In this document: positions 15,266-24,643 of the stretch, piece after piece
Layout: each line of letters starts with the position of its first letter
How positions within the stretch are numbered: the first letter of the stretch is position 1
NCBI GenBank assembly: GCA_903858115.1
Contig: CAIOHR010000073.1
Span: forward strand, 62,001 to 126,000
Length of the DNA: 64,000 nucleotides
Reading direction: 5' to 3'
DNA from: an uncultured Pirellula sp.
GTDB lineage: Bacteria > Planctomycetota > Planctomycetia > Pirellulales > Pirellulaceae
Notes under the pieces: model-generated
Told to the model about the DNA's origin: nothing
Seen by the model: the letters and a program-made list of their open reading frames with translations, nothing else
The model's database searches: none
Program-made: the position numbers and the translations under genes

Positions 15266-18247
15266 TTAAGCGGCGCGAACCGCACGGCAGTTCTGAGCCC
15301 AGTGAATCCATTCGCTCACTTCCTTACGATCGGGTGGTACAGCTCCGCGCAGGATTCGCAAGCCAGCTTTGCTACTCGCGTACTGCATCACCTTCTCGTA
15401 GAACGCCTCGGGGTTTGATTTGGCAAGCTCTTCCGCAGTTGATAGTCCGGTTCCCACAATAATCTGTGCGTCATGCCCACGAAGGTTCGGAACTCGGCAA
15501 ACCAAGAGCGATTGTTTCTGCCAATCCGCAATCATTTCGGATGTGACATTACGTTCGGCAAGGCGATCCGCGGCTGATTCCGCATGACAGTTGATCAAGT
15601 CTGCAATGCTGTGAATGTCGATCTCCGCGAGCTTGGTCGCCATCTTCGGACCGATGCTCGGCGCGTCTACCACGGGACTATCGATATCCAAATAGAACTT
15701 CCATTGCGATGTTCCATTGCTTGCAGCGATCGTACTCAACGGATGCGAGGAAGTTGTGGCTGCCGCGTTGCGATCGGTCGAGCGAAAATCTCTTGTCACT
15801 CGAGGTTCCCGTTCACGATTATCTCGTGGTCTCGGATCGTAGGCGCGGATGCTAGCTCCCGATGTTGATCGTCGTTCGCTATTCGATCGATCGTATTCCG
15901 TTCGATCACTATAGGAATTGCGACTGGTTCTCCCCACCGTAGCTACCCATTCACGAATTCGATTGGCTTCGAAAGGACTGGTGGTCTGGAGCAGGTCCTG
16001 CCCTTCGGCACTTCGTAGATAGGTCGCAACGCGATCGACCAACTGCTTGGGTGTTAGATCATGAAGCATATGCGAACGCGTGATACCGCACCCGACCAAC
16101 ACGCGTGCATCGAATGGTCTCAATTGAGGTGTCGACGTCATCAATTCGGCGACGCACTGCAAGTAGTGTACGAGATCGGATTCGACTCGCATGCATTCCC
16201 CCAAAGAATCTGGCGTCGAGCGTACCAGATCGCCCACGCGATGAACTCCTGCCATGCGAAATCGCTCCGCCAATGTCGCGTCAACCGTCGGAACTTCCTG
16301 AATAGGACTGTCCAAATGGAGTTGAAATTTGTGCTGTCGATGAACAACGGGCGCTGTTCGCACGGCGGCCGGTCTAGTCGTTCCCTGCGTGTGAGGCAAA
16401 GGGCTCCACCAGGACGACGATTCCATTTCGTTCGCGAGCCCACTTAATTGTCGATTGATGTCGTTCAGATCGGTTAGGCCGTAAGTAGCGGAGCCTGTAG
16501 CGAGGTAAGGGTTTTCGACATACCCGATCGTTGGTTGCGATTGAATGCTAGGATGTATTCCGAGATTCGAGGTGCCATCCATCACATAACCCGGCCTCGC
16601 GTATCGCAAGATCTCGTGCATACGGGAAACGGTTCCACCATGGGCAGCGATTCTCCGTGCGACGAATTCGTCATTCGTGGCAAGCAAGATTTGACGACCA
16701 TCGCGGGCGAAACCCGCGAGAACATGCAACACTTGTTCGAGTGCTTCACCTCGAAATAGCTCGATCGAATTGTCAAAGAGGAATGGAATCCTACCAATGC
16801 TTGGTATGGCAGCTTCCGCGATGGCCAATCGTATCGCGAGATCCACCAGCCGGCGTTGACGCGAATCGCCTGTGGGCAATCGACGATCGTAATGAACATC
16901 TTGTTGACCATGCTCTCGGTAGCCGTATTCGGGTTGGCCATCGAAATCGATCAGCATGCCGTGGTCTCGCAAATACGACGTCTCGACTGCCCATGGCGGA
17001 AGCTGCCGAGCAGCACCGGCCGTCAGCTCGCGAAGATATTTCTCTACCAACGGAATGAGTGAACCCTCAGAAGTACGACGGTAGGGAGAGCGGGTCTTCA
17101 AATGAGACTGGACTTCCTTCAATCGACGGTGCCATTGCGTTCGGCGATCCCATCGTTTGAGCATTTCTTCGGCATGGGTCAATTGTTGTCGCAGTTGGGC
17201 ATCATCCCAGCGATGTGTTGTAGCGACTTTAGGTACGACATGGATGTTTTGAAGTTGGATTTCAATATCCGCTTGTTCCGCTACCAGCAATTCCATTCGG
17301 CTCTTGGTCCGTTGGATTTCGCTGCTCCAATCCGACTTTGCATAGCGATCGGGTCGGCCTCTTCCCAAGGTCACATGATTCAACGTTCCATTGTGAAACG
17401 CGTCCAAGTCGCCTGGGGACGATTCTCTCGCAATGTCGAGTTTGGCATTGGCTTCGGCAACCAGCAGATCCTGATGCGTGCTGCGCAAGTTGTTCAACTC
17501 GATCTGAACCATGGCGAGTCGTTCGCGCAGACCAGCAACGACCGCTTGATTCGTGCGCTCGGTCGGTTGTGCCGGTGCGTGGTTGGTGTGTGCGACGTGA
17601 CTGATTTCGGCCAAGAGTCGATCACGTTCCAACGCCCACCAGGCGCGATCATGATCGACCGCATCGGCATTGCGAAGTTGATCCAGTAAATCTTGTTCTT
17701 CGCCTTTGAGTCGTTGATACCCTTCGTCCAACTCATTGCGTGCAGGAGAATGGACTCCGAGACGGCTTGCCGACCACCAGAGTTTTTCCGGAGAGACGCT
17801 ACCGAGCGAGCTACAAAAAATCATTCCGAGGATGTCGCCACGCAATTCGTCCCAGCGTGCGTCGCCAGCGTCACCTTCCCAGAAAATGTTGCCGAGGCCG
17901 TGAACGCGATCTTTGTCGTGTATGTGAAGTGTGTGCTGAGACGGATGAAGCGGCGAGTTAACGAACCCGCCGGGCAGCATCGCAGAACCGCCAGCGAACG
18001 ACATCATGCGTACATGGCCCGTCGAGTCGACCCATTGCATGGCGCCGTCAATCGATTCCCCTTCTTCGGTTTCGAAGACTTCGTTGACGTAGCTGCCGCG
18101 AAAAAGGATGCTTCGAACAAAGCGTGACATGGTCGCACTGCCGCCTTGATGTGGGGCGAACACCGCGTTGAGTCCCCCTCCGAACGGTCCAACCTGCAGA
18201 TGAGCGGCTGAGTTCTTGCGATCGATATCCAGTCGAATTAAGTGCAT
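15266..18247 (-). CDS. SMC/YhaN-like coiled-coil protein with eroded ATPase motifs and two DUF4332 domains
   Basis: Start at 18247 has GGGAGGA 8 nt upstream and removes 19 codons from the ORF (993 aa). Residues about 24-50 align with the Walker A region of SMC/YhaN-type ATPases (GLNAVFxP...), but GPNxSGKST reads APHQGGSAT, losing the P-loop lysine. Coiled coil spans about 190-420. The C-terminal ABC half has LPTGDSRQR for the signature and PFLFDNSIE where Walker B would have D-D/E. Two DUF4332 helix-hairpin-helix-like domains follow (about 645-785 and 850-990). Likely a DNA-associated scaffold without ATPase activity; inferred. In an operon with DUF4254. Confidence 0.75.
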   Translation of the reverse strand: MHLIRLDIDRKNSAAHLQVGPFGGGLNAVFAPHQGGSATMSRFVRSILFRGSYVNEVFETEEGESIDGAMQWVDSTGHVRMMSFAGGSAMLPGGFVNSPLHPSQHTLHIHDKDRVHGLGNIFWEGDAGDARWDELRGDILGMIFCSSLGSVSPEKLWWSASRLGVHSPARNELDEGYQRLKGEEQDLLDQLRNADAVDHDRAWWALERDRLLAEISHVAHTNHAPAQPTERTNQAVVAGLRERLAMVQIELNNLRSTHQDLLVAEANAKLDIARESSPGDLDAFHNGTLNHVTLGRGRPDRYAKSDWSSEIQRTKSRMELLVAEQADIEIQLQNIHVVPKVATTHRWDDAQLRQQLTHAEEMLKRWDRRTQWHRRLKEVQSHLKTRSPYRRTSEGSLIPLVEKYLRELTAGAARQLPPWAVETSYLRDHGMLIDFDGQPEYGYREHGQQDVHYDRRLPTGDSRQRRLVDLAIRLAIAEAAIPSIGRIPFLFDNSIELFRGEALEQVLHVLAGFARDGRQILLATNDEFVARRIAAHGGTVSRMHEILRYARPGYVMDGTSNLGIHPSIQSQPTIGYVENPYLATGSATYGLTDLNDINRQLSGLANEMESSSWWSPLPHTQGTTRPAAVRTAPVVHRQHKFQLHLDSPIQEVPTVDATLAERFRMAGVHRVGDLVRSTPDSLGECMRVESDLVHYLQCVAELMTSTPQLRPFDARVLVGCGITRSHMLHDLTPKQLVDRVATYLRSAEGQDLLQTTSPFEANRIREWVATVGRTSRNSYSDRTEYDRSNSERRSTSGASIRAYDPRPRDNREREPRVTRDFRSTDRNAAATTSSHPLSTIAASNGTSQWKFYLDIDSPVVDAPSIGPKMATKLAEIDIHSIADLINCHAESAADRLAERNVTSEMIADWQKQSLLVCRVPNLRGHDAQIIVGTGLSTAEELAKSNPEAFYEKVMQYASSKAGLRILRGAVPPDRKEVSEWIHWAQNCRAVRAA

Positions 18248-18473
18248 TGCAGGGTTCCTCCCTCTTCTATTTCCAAATGACAAAACGCCTATCCTCAGGC
18301 GCATTCTGGGTCCTTGAGCACCCTAGCAGAATCGGGCAGACTGGGTAAATAGCAATTCGTTGAGGCAATCCACAGAGAGCTGAGAGGTTACGGAACTTAA
18401 GGGGATTGGTATACTCTGTGCCGTTGTTCATGATGGCTAAGGCGCTTTGCCGTTGTTCGTTTTTTACTCGTGC

Positions 18474-19610
18474 ATGGTCCACTCACTTTTCTCTTCAATG
18501 CTTCCATCGGAAATCGCGACGTCAGATTCGCATGCGGCTTTGCCAAACCATCCCCACACCGATTCCACTGTGAGCGCTAGTGGCCGAGGCAGAATCGGGG
18601 TCTGCCCAGGGATCCGAGTCGCCGGCACGGGATCTTACGTTCCTGAGCAGATTGTGACGAACGATGATCTCGTTTCGTTGGGCTGCGATAGCGACTGGAT
18701 CGTCCAAAGGACCGGAATACTAGAACGCAGGAAAGCTAGCGAAAGCGAAGCGGCGAGCGATTTGGCGTATGCGGCTGCTCTTTCCTGTTTGGCGGACGCA
18801 AACGTGCAGGCCAAGGATGTCGACCTATTGATCTGCGCCACGATAACCCCGGATTATATCACGCCCAGCACGGCGTGTTTGCTTCAGCGTAAATTAGCTT
18901 GCATTGCACCCGCATTCGACATCAACGCGGCGTGTTCAGGATTCATGGTCGGGCTCGTGACAGCCGCTCAGTACGTTCGATGCGGAATGGCTCGTAATGC
19001 GTTAGTGATCGGCAGTGAAGTGATGAGCCGAACGATCAACGCATCGGATGTGCGGACGTATCCCTTGTTTGGTGATGGAGCGGGGGCAGCATTGTTGCAA
19101 CCCTGCGAAGAGTCATCGCGCGATGGCCTGTCTAGTCATGGCCAAACGAGCAGTGGCTTATTGAGCTTTACGTTGGGTGCTGAGGGTGAGTCGGAGGCGT
19201 TGTGTATTCCTGGCGGTGGATCGCGAGAGCCGTTGACGTCGGATTCGCTATCGGTTGGGCGTCAGTATTTGCAGATGGATGGCAGAACGGTTTTCAAATG
19301 GGCGGTTCGTGTTGTCGAGGATAGCGTCAACGATGTTTTGGTTGCATCGGGAGTGCGGCCGGAAGATGTGGATTTGGTAATCCTTCATCAAGCAAATATT
19401 CGGATCCTCGATGCGGCGATCAAGCATTTCTCAATACCGCGCGAGCGAATGGTTGTGAATGTGGATCGTTACGGAAATACATCCGCAGCGAGTATCCCGT
19501 TGGCGTTGGATCAAGCGAACCGGGAGGGGCGACTGCAACGCGGTGATTTGGTCCTTCTATGCGGATTTGGAGCCGGTCTTTCCTGGGGCACATGTTTGCT
19601 GCGTTGGTGA
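18474..19610 (+). CDS. fabH: 3-oxoacyl-ACP synthase III (KAS III, FabH-type)
   Basis: 378 aa from this ATG; TTG 18447 and ATG 18498 are alternatives, and no ribosome site discriminates. The first ~45 residues are a Ser/Pro-rich extension that usual FabH lacks. The triad is complete: Cys in DINAACSGF, His in ILHQANIRI and Asn in RYGNTSAAS. FabH condenses acetyl-CoA (or another starter) with malonyl-ACP to begin fatty acid synthesis in the cytoplasm. It stands alone; fatty acid, rather than specialised ketosynthase, use is inferred from the conserved sequence. Confidence 0.9.
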   Translation: MVHSLFSSMLPSEIATSDSHAALPNHPHTDSTVSASGRGRIGVCPGIRVAGTGSYVPEQIVTNDDLVSLGCDSDWIVQRTGILERRKASESEAASDLAYAAALSCLADANVQAKDVDLLICATITPDYITPSTACLLQRKLACIAPAFDINAACSGFMVGLVTAAQYVRCGMARNALVIGSEVMSRTINASDVRTYPLFGDGAGAALLQPCEESSRDGLSSHGQTSSGLLSFTLGAEGESEALCIPGGGSREPLTSDSLSVGRQYLQMDGRTVFKWAVRVVEDSVNDVLVASGVRPEDVDLVILHQANIRILDAAIKHFSIPRERMVVNVDRYGNTSAASIPLALDQANREGRLQRGDLVLLCGFGAGLSWGTCLLRW

Positions 19611-19621
19611 TCGGTCGCAGT

Positions 19622-19773
19622 CACGGATGAACACGGATCTTCACGGATGGAGGAGAGGTCCTCACTCGGATTCATTGTTTATCCGCATTTGTTGTATCGC
19701 AATAATGCGGTAGCAGCCACTGCAACGTTGAAATTGATTCACATCCGTGTTTCATCTGTGCAAATCAGTGGCT
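19622..19773. repeat. Intergenic element with imperfect inverted ends
   Basis: The left end CACGGATGAACACGGATC (19622-) and right end ACATCCGTGTTTCATCTGTG (19741-) are imperfect inverted copies about 25 bp long, separated by ~95 bp of non-coding sequence. The unit 'CACGGATG' occurs three times in the left arm. It sits between the convergent fabH and msbA-like genes. The pattern resembles short dispersed repeats seen in many planctomycete genomes (memory, not verified); it might also act as a terminator. Confidence 0.55.
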
Positions 19774-19802
19774 GAAGGGTTTTGCAGCAGTGTGTCTCTT
19801 TC

Positions 19803-21713
19803 CTATGCGGCAGCGAGTTTGTGTTGTGAGGGGATGAGTCGACCGTTTTGGATGGTATAGACTTCGTCGGCGAGCGCCGTGAGAGCTTCGCGGTGGGTGA
19901 TGATGATGATGGTCATCGAGCCCTTCATTTCTTGGAGTGTTTCTCGAATTTGGAGTTCACTTTCCATATCGATTTGGCTGGTGGATTCATCGAGGATGAG
20001 GATCTCCGGCTTTCGAAGAATAGCTCGAGCCAGTGCAATCCGCTGCCGTTGCCCTCCACTCAGTTTCTGTCCCCCTTGTCCGACGACAGTATCATAGCCA
20101 GCATGAAGTGATCGGGTGATAAAGTCATGCGCGTGCGCGAGCTTCGCTGCATCTTCCACTTCTTGCCGGGAAGCCTCGGGTGAGCCGTATTGGATGTTCT
20201 CAAAGACCGTACGATTGAACAACTCGGTACTTTGGCTGACAATAGCCATCCGCCGGCGTAGGTCGTGAAGCGAGAGTTCGCGAGTATTCACCCCGCCCAA
20301 GGCAATTTGACCGGCGACCGGATCGTAGAAGCGCGATAGCAAATTGATAAGTGTAGATTTCCCGCTACCGTTTGGCCCGAGCAATACAACGGTGCGTCCA
20401 AAAGGAATTTCGAGATCGATTTGGTCCAAGACTGGGTGGGAGGGATCGTAATGAAATGAGACGTTCTTTATGGAGAGCTTGTGAGTGTTTCCTGCTAAGT
20501 CTGTGGGCTTCGCTGTTTCGGCAACGGCCGGCATAGATTCAAGAATTCCGTAGAGTAAATTTGCCGAAATCGAGGCATTGTAGATGGTAACGCTTACGCC
20601 CGATAACTTGCGAAGTGGATCACTAGCGCCGACAAGAAGCCCGAAGAAGATAAGTAACTCGGATACGCTTAAGGGTGTCTCGCGGATTTGAATGAAGAAG
20701 ATATGGGTCTCCTTATTGACAACCAAGTAGGCTCCAGCGCAAACAGTGATCGCTACCATTCCAATGCCAACGAGTTCCATGAAAGGTTTGCTCAAACCTG
20801 TGTAGAAAGTCATTTTCATGCTTAGTTTTTGCATGTGCTTCGTACACTCTGCAAAACGAGAACGCTCATGATTCTCCATAGTGAATGCCTGAACAGTAAA
20901 AACGTTTCCTAAGGCTTCGAGGAGTACTTCGTGAAATCCTGCATTTCGACCCAGGATTGATGTAGCAACAGAACGTATCTTTCTATTGAAGTAAACGACA
21001 GTTGCGACCAAGAGCGGTGCGAGAACAACCGAAAGAAACAAAAGACGCCACGAGATACAACATGCCAATGCAAGACATGCGATGACTCGGAGAGGCTCAC
21101 GAATAGCAATCCCAAACATCGCAATCAATCCAGCCGCTAGTCCATCCGCTGCGTAAGTAATCGAGGATAGAAGACCGCTTGTACCGAAAGCTTGATATTG
21201 TACCTTATCCATACGCATCGCCTTATCAAAGATACGTCTACGCAGTTCGCGAACTGTCGTCGTGGATGCATATGCGAGAAGCAGATCACTGCTAAGCATC
21301 AAGAGATGCTTGACCAAGGTACTAAGGACAAGCAGTCCCATAATGAAACAAATGGTTCGAAAAGGGTCACTCGGCAGAATCGCGTTTGCCCAACTCAACT
21401 GCCATCGTCTCCACCCGAGGGACTGTTCAGCAGCATTCAGTTTTTCGTTGATTTCGGAAAGAGTTGTTTTATCGTCGTTGGGGGTTTCCAGCCGCTGAGC
21501 CTCTAGAGTTTCGATCTCGCGATTGAGTTCTTCCTTTTTCTTTTCCACCCAGCTCTGAATGGATTGGTTTGAAAGCGTGATTTCAATGACGGGTGCGAGA
21601 GCGGTAATGTTTCCACCCCAAAGCAAAGCAATGCCGATCGAACATAATGTCGCCAAAGCCACCACAGGGGCAAGGTAAAGCGATTCTCGAATAGCTTTGA
21701 AAAAATTACTCAT
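19803..21713 (-). CDS. MsbA-like ABC exporter (permease-ATPase fusion)
   Basis: The ORF begins at 21749; ATG 21713 (MSNFFKAIRESL) is the more natural start (636 aa). N-terminal exporter domain with about six spans; a ~70-residue charged helix-rich insert (KKKEELNREIETLEAQ) between TM1 and TM2 is longer than in typical MsbA. The C-terminal ATPase has Walker A GPNGSGKST, LSGGQRQR signature, Walker B ILILDEST and an H-loop (ITHRE). It flips lipids or glycolipids across the inner membrane. It lies downstream of the glycan island on the same strand, so lipid-linked glycan is a possible cargo. Confidence 0.9.
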   Translation of the reverse strand: MSNFFKAIRESLYLAPVVALATLCSIGIALLWGGNITALAPVIEITLSNQSIQSWVEKKKEELNREIETLEAQRLETPNDDKTTLSEINEKLNAAEQSLGWRRWQLSWANAILPSDPFRTICFIMGLLVLSTLVKHLLMLSSDLLLAYASTTTVRELRRRIFDKAMRMDKVQYQAFGTSGLLSSITYAADGLAAGLIAMFGIAIREPLRVIACLALACCISWRLLFLSVVLAPLLVATVVYFNRKIRSVATSILGRNAGFHEVLLEALGNVFTVQAFTMENHERSRFAECTKHMQKLSMKMTFYTGLSKPFMELVGIGMVAITVCAGAYLVVNKETHIFFIQIRETPLSVSELLIFFGLLVGASDPLRKLSGVSVTIYNASISANLLYGILESMPAVAETAKPTDLAGNTHKLSIKNVSFHYDPSHPVLDQIDLEIPFGRTVVLLGPNGSGKSTLINLLSRFYDPVAGQIALGGVNTRELSLHDLRRRMAIVSQSTELFNRTVFENIQYGSPEASRQEVEDAAKLAHAHDFITRSLHAGYDTVVGQGGQKLSGGQRQRIALARAILRKPEILILDESTSQIDMESELQIRETLQEMKGSMTIIIITHREALTALADEVYTIQNGRLIPSQHKLAAA

Positions 21714-21961
21714 GCGACATTTGTTCGAGGCGAGTATTAAAGTTTGCACTCAGGAATGAAAACTAGGTGATTTACTGGAAAATGTGGATTGGCGAAAGAT
21801 CGATTCGAACCCTTTGCTCCAAATCGTTTCGCCTTTGAGTGTAGGCTCCCTCGTGAATGACCGACCGAAAGTTGATCTTCAGGATGCTAACGAACAAATC
21901 GTTTTATCTAGGAGCCAATCAATCTACTGCCCATTTGCGTCTCCACTCTCTCCGCTCACCT

Positions 21962-22530
21962 TCACTGCAAATAGTGTCGAAACCAGGAGTTCATTTCCAC
22001 TTGTTCAAGCACGGAGTCACTTAATCCGAAGTTCAATAAGTAATTCGAATAAAAATAGTCTTCATTAACTCGCTCCTTTCGAAGCTTAAACGCAGGAGCA
22101 ATAGCCTCTTGAATGTAGTCTACCCATGGATGGCACGATTCCCAATTAGGAATGAATGAGTCACTTAGTTAACATCTAAGGCTTAGCTGAATTGTCCAGC
22201 CAAACTTAGGTACCAGGTTAACGGGTCACGATAGCCAAAGAAATTGTCAACAGTTCTCTCATTCTCGGCAATCCTCGCCTTGGGCAGCTTTTCCATTCCT
22301 ATGCCATGTTCTCGGAGAATATCACCCTTAGGCAAGGCTGAGAATGTCGAGGTATTGGTATGGACAGGAGTAACGAATCGACCAAGACGTTTCAGGCCTC
22401 TCTGTAGGGCAGATGTACCGTATTTTGGAATTGAAACGATGGAACGTCGATTTCCAGGAATTGATGAATAAGCTCAAGTGACATTTTTGCTTCTTCGTGA
22501 AAGCAGAGTGCGTCGCGAAAGCCAACAGCC
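21962..22530 (-). pseudogene. Frameshifted sulfotransferase-like gene remnant
   Basis: The gap between the msbA-like gene and the GT/methyltransferase fusion contains minus-strand protein-like segments in different frames. One (about 22475 to 22183) reads VSIPKYGTSALQR, a PAPS-site-like P-loop, and ends in GYRDPLTWYLSLAGQF before a stop. After a frame change, a second (about 22168 to 21962) reads ESCHPWVDYIQEAIAP through NSWFRHYLQ and a stop. A third fragment upstream (FRDALCFHEEAKMS) is in yet another frame. Together they look like a decayed sulfotransferase of surface-glycan clusters. The family is an inference; the broken frames are directly visible. Confidence 0.55.
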
Positions 22531-22581
22531 TCGATCTAGATGGAAATAATAGATAAAAACAATATTTGGCGGTCTCGATCA

Positions 22582-24609
22582 TCAGGCGAACGGATTGGTA
22601 GAAGCCTTGATAAACTGCTTCTTGAGTCGGCGAACTTCACGACCGATTCGTTTTCGAATCGAGATCTTAACTTTCGGAACTGATACGGCAGCCTGTGGTA
22701 GGGCTGAAGCGGAGGTGTCAACTGAAGCTTGGTTTCTTGTGCAATCGAACACCGTCGTAGCCATCGCACTTCCTTGTCCATAGCTGTTTAATGATGCATG
22801 GACGGTTGCTTGGAGGTCACGTAACTCGGATGGAATCCACAAGAAGTCAGCGACGTCCGAACTTTTGCTTCGATTGCTGATTGCAGTCGACTTTGCCAAA
22901 ATCAACTTCCTTTCCCTCGCGAGCAGCTTGGCGGCTAGCATAGGGCCCAGTCGCTCATCACGGCTTTGAAACGCGATGGAGCAAAAACCATAGTCGCAAC
23001 CGTCGAAATGAAAGTATGGTGCGATAGCTTGCCAATCAGGTGGATCCAGCCATACATTTTCTGGTAGTAGCTGTTTCAGCATAGCGAGTCGCTGCAGGGA
23101 GTAGAGCCTTGCATCCGCTGCAGGTTTGTCAAGACCAACGGCCCAGTTGTGACGAAAATCAGTGGTCAACAGCGCAGTTCCATTCGTTTTCAGCAGCGCC
23201 AGGATACCTTCCAAGAACTCGAGGTCGTCCTCGACATGTTCCAGTACGGAGCATGAAATCACGAGATCGAAGCGACAGTTGTTTTCGTACGTATGAGCCA
23301 GCACATCCAATAGAGAACGTCCATCCAGAACGGGATCGGTAATGGTGACATCCCAGCCTTGTCTGGCCAGAGCAGGCCCAATCGGGTCCTCATATCCGCC
23401 GATGAGGACAATCCGATCTCCAGGCCTCGCAATCGATTTGGCTTGCTCGTAAATAAATGCATTCTGGAAGACAGCCTCAGGCAGTTTACGACTCATAATG
23501 TGTGGACACAGTTCGTACAATTCAGCTATGGATTGTCCCAAACGTGTCCTATCGCTCGGAGTGAGTACTCGGTTGGACTTCAAATTGATGGTTGGCTTTC
23601 GAAGAGCTTGTTCAACGGCGGTATCAAATCGCTTCACTAACTCCTGATCGTTCCATCGATCCAGTAGAGGTGAAAGGTGCCCAACCCCATTACTCATTAT
23701 TTCTCGGATGGTCGACCGTTCAATCAGAATCGTGGGATGAACGTCACGAATGTGTCGAAACATATAGGAATCACTGATTGCAATGGGGCTCCTAGCCGCC
23801 AATGCCAAATCGATAACGCTTGATATTCCACGACCGAGATACTCATCATAGAAAAAGCAATTGATGCTATTTTCGGATAGCCATCGAACAAGCTCGCGAT
23901 TCGTTTTGTAATCAGACGTTACTTGCACTTGAATACCCGGTTTCGCAATGACTCGGCATCGCTCAGCGATCTCGTTATTCAAAGCCCCAGCGTTATCGCA
24001 GAATTCGGACGAAGGAACATGAATTCGAACCAAAGCTTTCTCAAATTCCGAATTCACAGCCTGGATAACTCGCTCAAAGCCTTTACCTGGTAGCCCGAAA
24101 CCGAACGAACCTATCGTGATCTGGTTTGGGCCAGAAGAATCGGCGATGGGTATTGTGTCCTCGACGTTTTTCGGACCAAGTTCTGATGGGATTCGTCGCC
24201 CTACGGTGAACTCGCATGGTCCAGCACTGTAGGTTGGGTCCAGGGACAAATGCGAATCGATCCAATGCCAAGGTGCTGGTTCGTCATGAACCAAGCTTAG
24301 AAATCGAAGTTTCTCGTTGAGTCGCTTGATTTCTCCAAGTACCTTATCTGTTAGCCAGGGCATCGTGATCGGATGCCAGTTAAAAACAATTGCACATGGA
24401 TCGTGTCGAACAACCTGGTCGATAAGGATTGAGTCGCTGGCGCTCGAGTGGACGCTGCAATAGACATACCGAAATTTCGACGACTGTTGAAGTGCTTGGT
24501 AGGTTGATTTGCCAAACTCATATACACCACATCTACTTGCCTGATGTGTCACGAACAAAACGACAGGCTGAGTGCACGCAGGGTTTTGTTCAATATCTTG
24601 GCCAATCAT
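22582..24609 (-). CDS. Glycosyltransferase-methyltransferase fusion
   Basis: ATG 24609, with AAGGA about 8 nt upstream, is chosen over the ORF start 24690, which would overlap gmd (675 aa). Residues about 15-370 are a GT-B-like domain (GVYEFGKS, IGSFGFGLPGKGFERVI, then FFYDEYLGRGISS and SPIAISDS near the donor site). Residues about 410-560 form a class I methyltransferase (IVLIGGYEDPIG for motif I; DLVISCSVLEHVEDD for motif IV). The tail (620-675) is low-complexity and basic. It likely adds and then methylates a sugar of a surface polysaccharide. Part of a gmd-containing minus-strand cluster. Confidence 0.85.
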   Translation of the reverse strand: MIGQDIEQNPACTQPVVLFVTHQASRCGVYEFGKSTYQALQQSSKFRYVYCSVHSSASDSILIDQVVRHDPCAIVFNWHPITMPWLTDKVLGEIKRLNEKLRFLSLVHDEPAPWHWIDSHLSLDPTYSAGPCEFTVGRRIPSELGPKNVEDTIPIADSSGPNQITIGSFGFGLPGKGFERVIQAVNSEFEKALVRIHVPSSEFCDNAGALNNEIAERCRVIAKPGIQVQVTSDYKTNRELVRWLSENSINCFFYDEYLGRGISSVIDLALAARSPIAISDSYMFRHIRDVHPTILIERSTIREIMSNGVGHLSPLLDRWNDQELVKRFDTAVEQALRKPTINLKSNRVLTPSDRTRLGQSIAELYELCPHIMSRKLPEAVFQNAFIYEQAKSIARPGDRIVLIGGYEDPIGPALARQGWDVTITDPVLDGRSLLDVLAHTYENNCRFDLVISCSVLEHVEDDLEFLEGILALLKTNGTALLTTDFRHNWAVGLDKPAADARLYSLQRLAMLKQLLPENVWLDPPDWQAIAPYFHFDGCDYGFCSIAFQSRDERLGPMLAAKLLARERKLILAKSTAISNRSKSSDVADFLWIPSELRDLQATVHASLNSYGQGSAMATTVFDCTRNQASVDTSASALPQAAVSVPKVKISIRKRIGREVRRLKKQFIKASTNPFA

Positions 24610-24643
24610 AGCAAGTATCCTTCTGGGTTTGAGCAAGTAATAT

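Noticed and set aside
17102-17689. 195-aa ORF on the plus strand
   Set aside because: Shadow of the coiled-coil/DUF4332 gene on the other strand.
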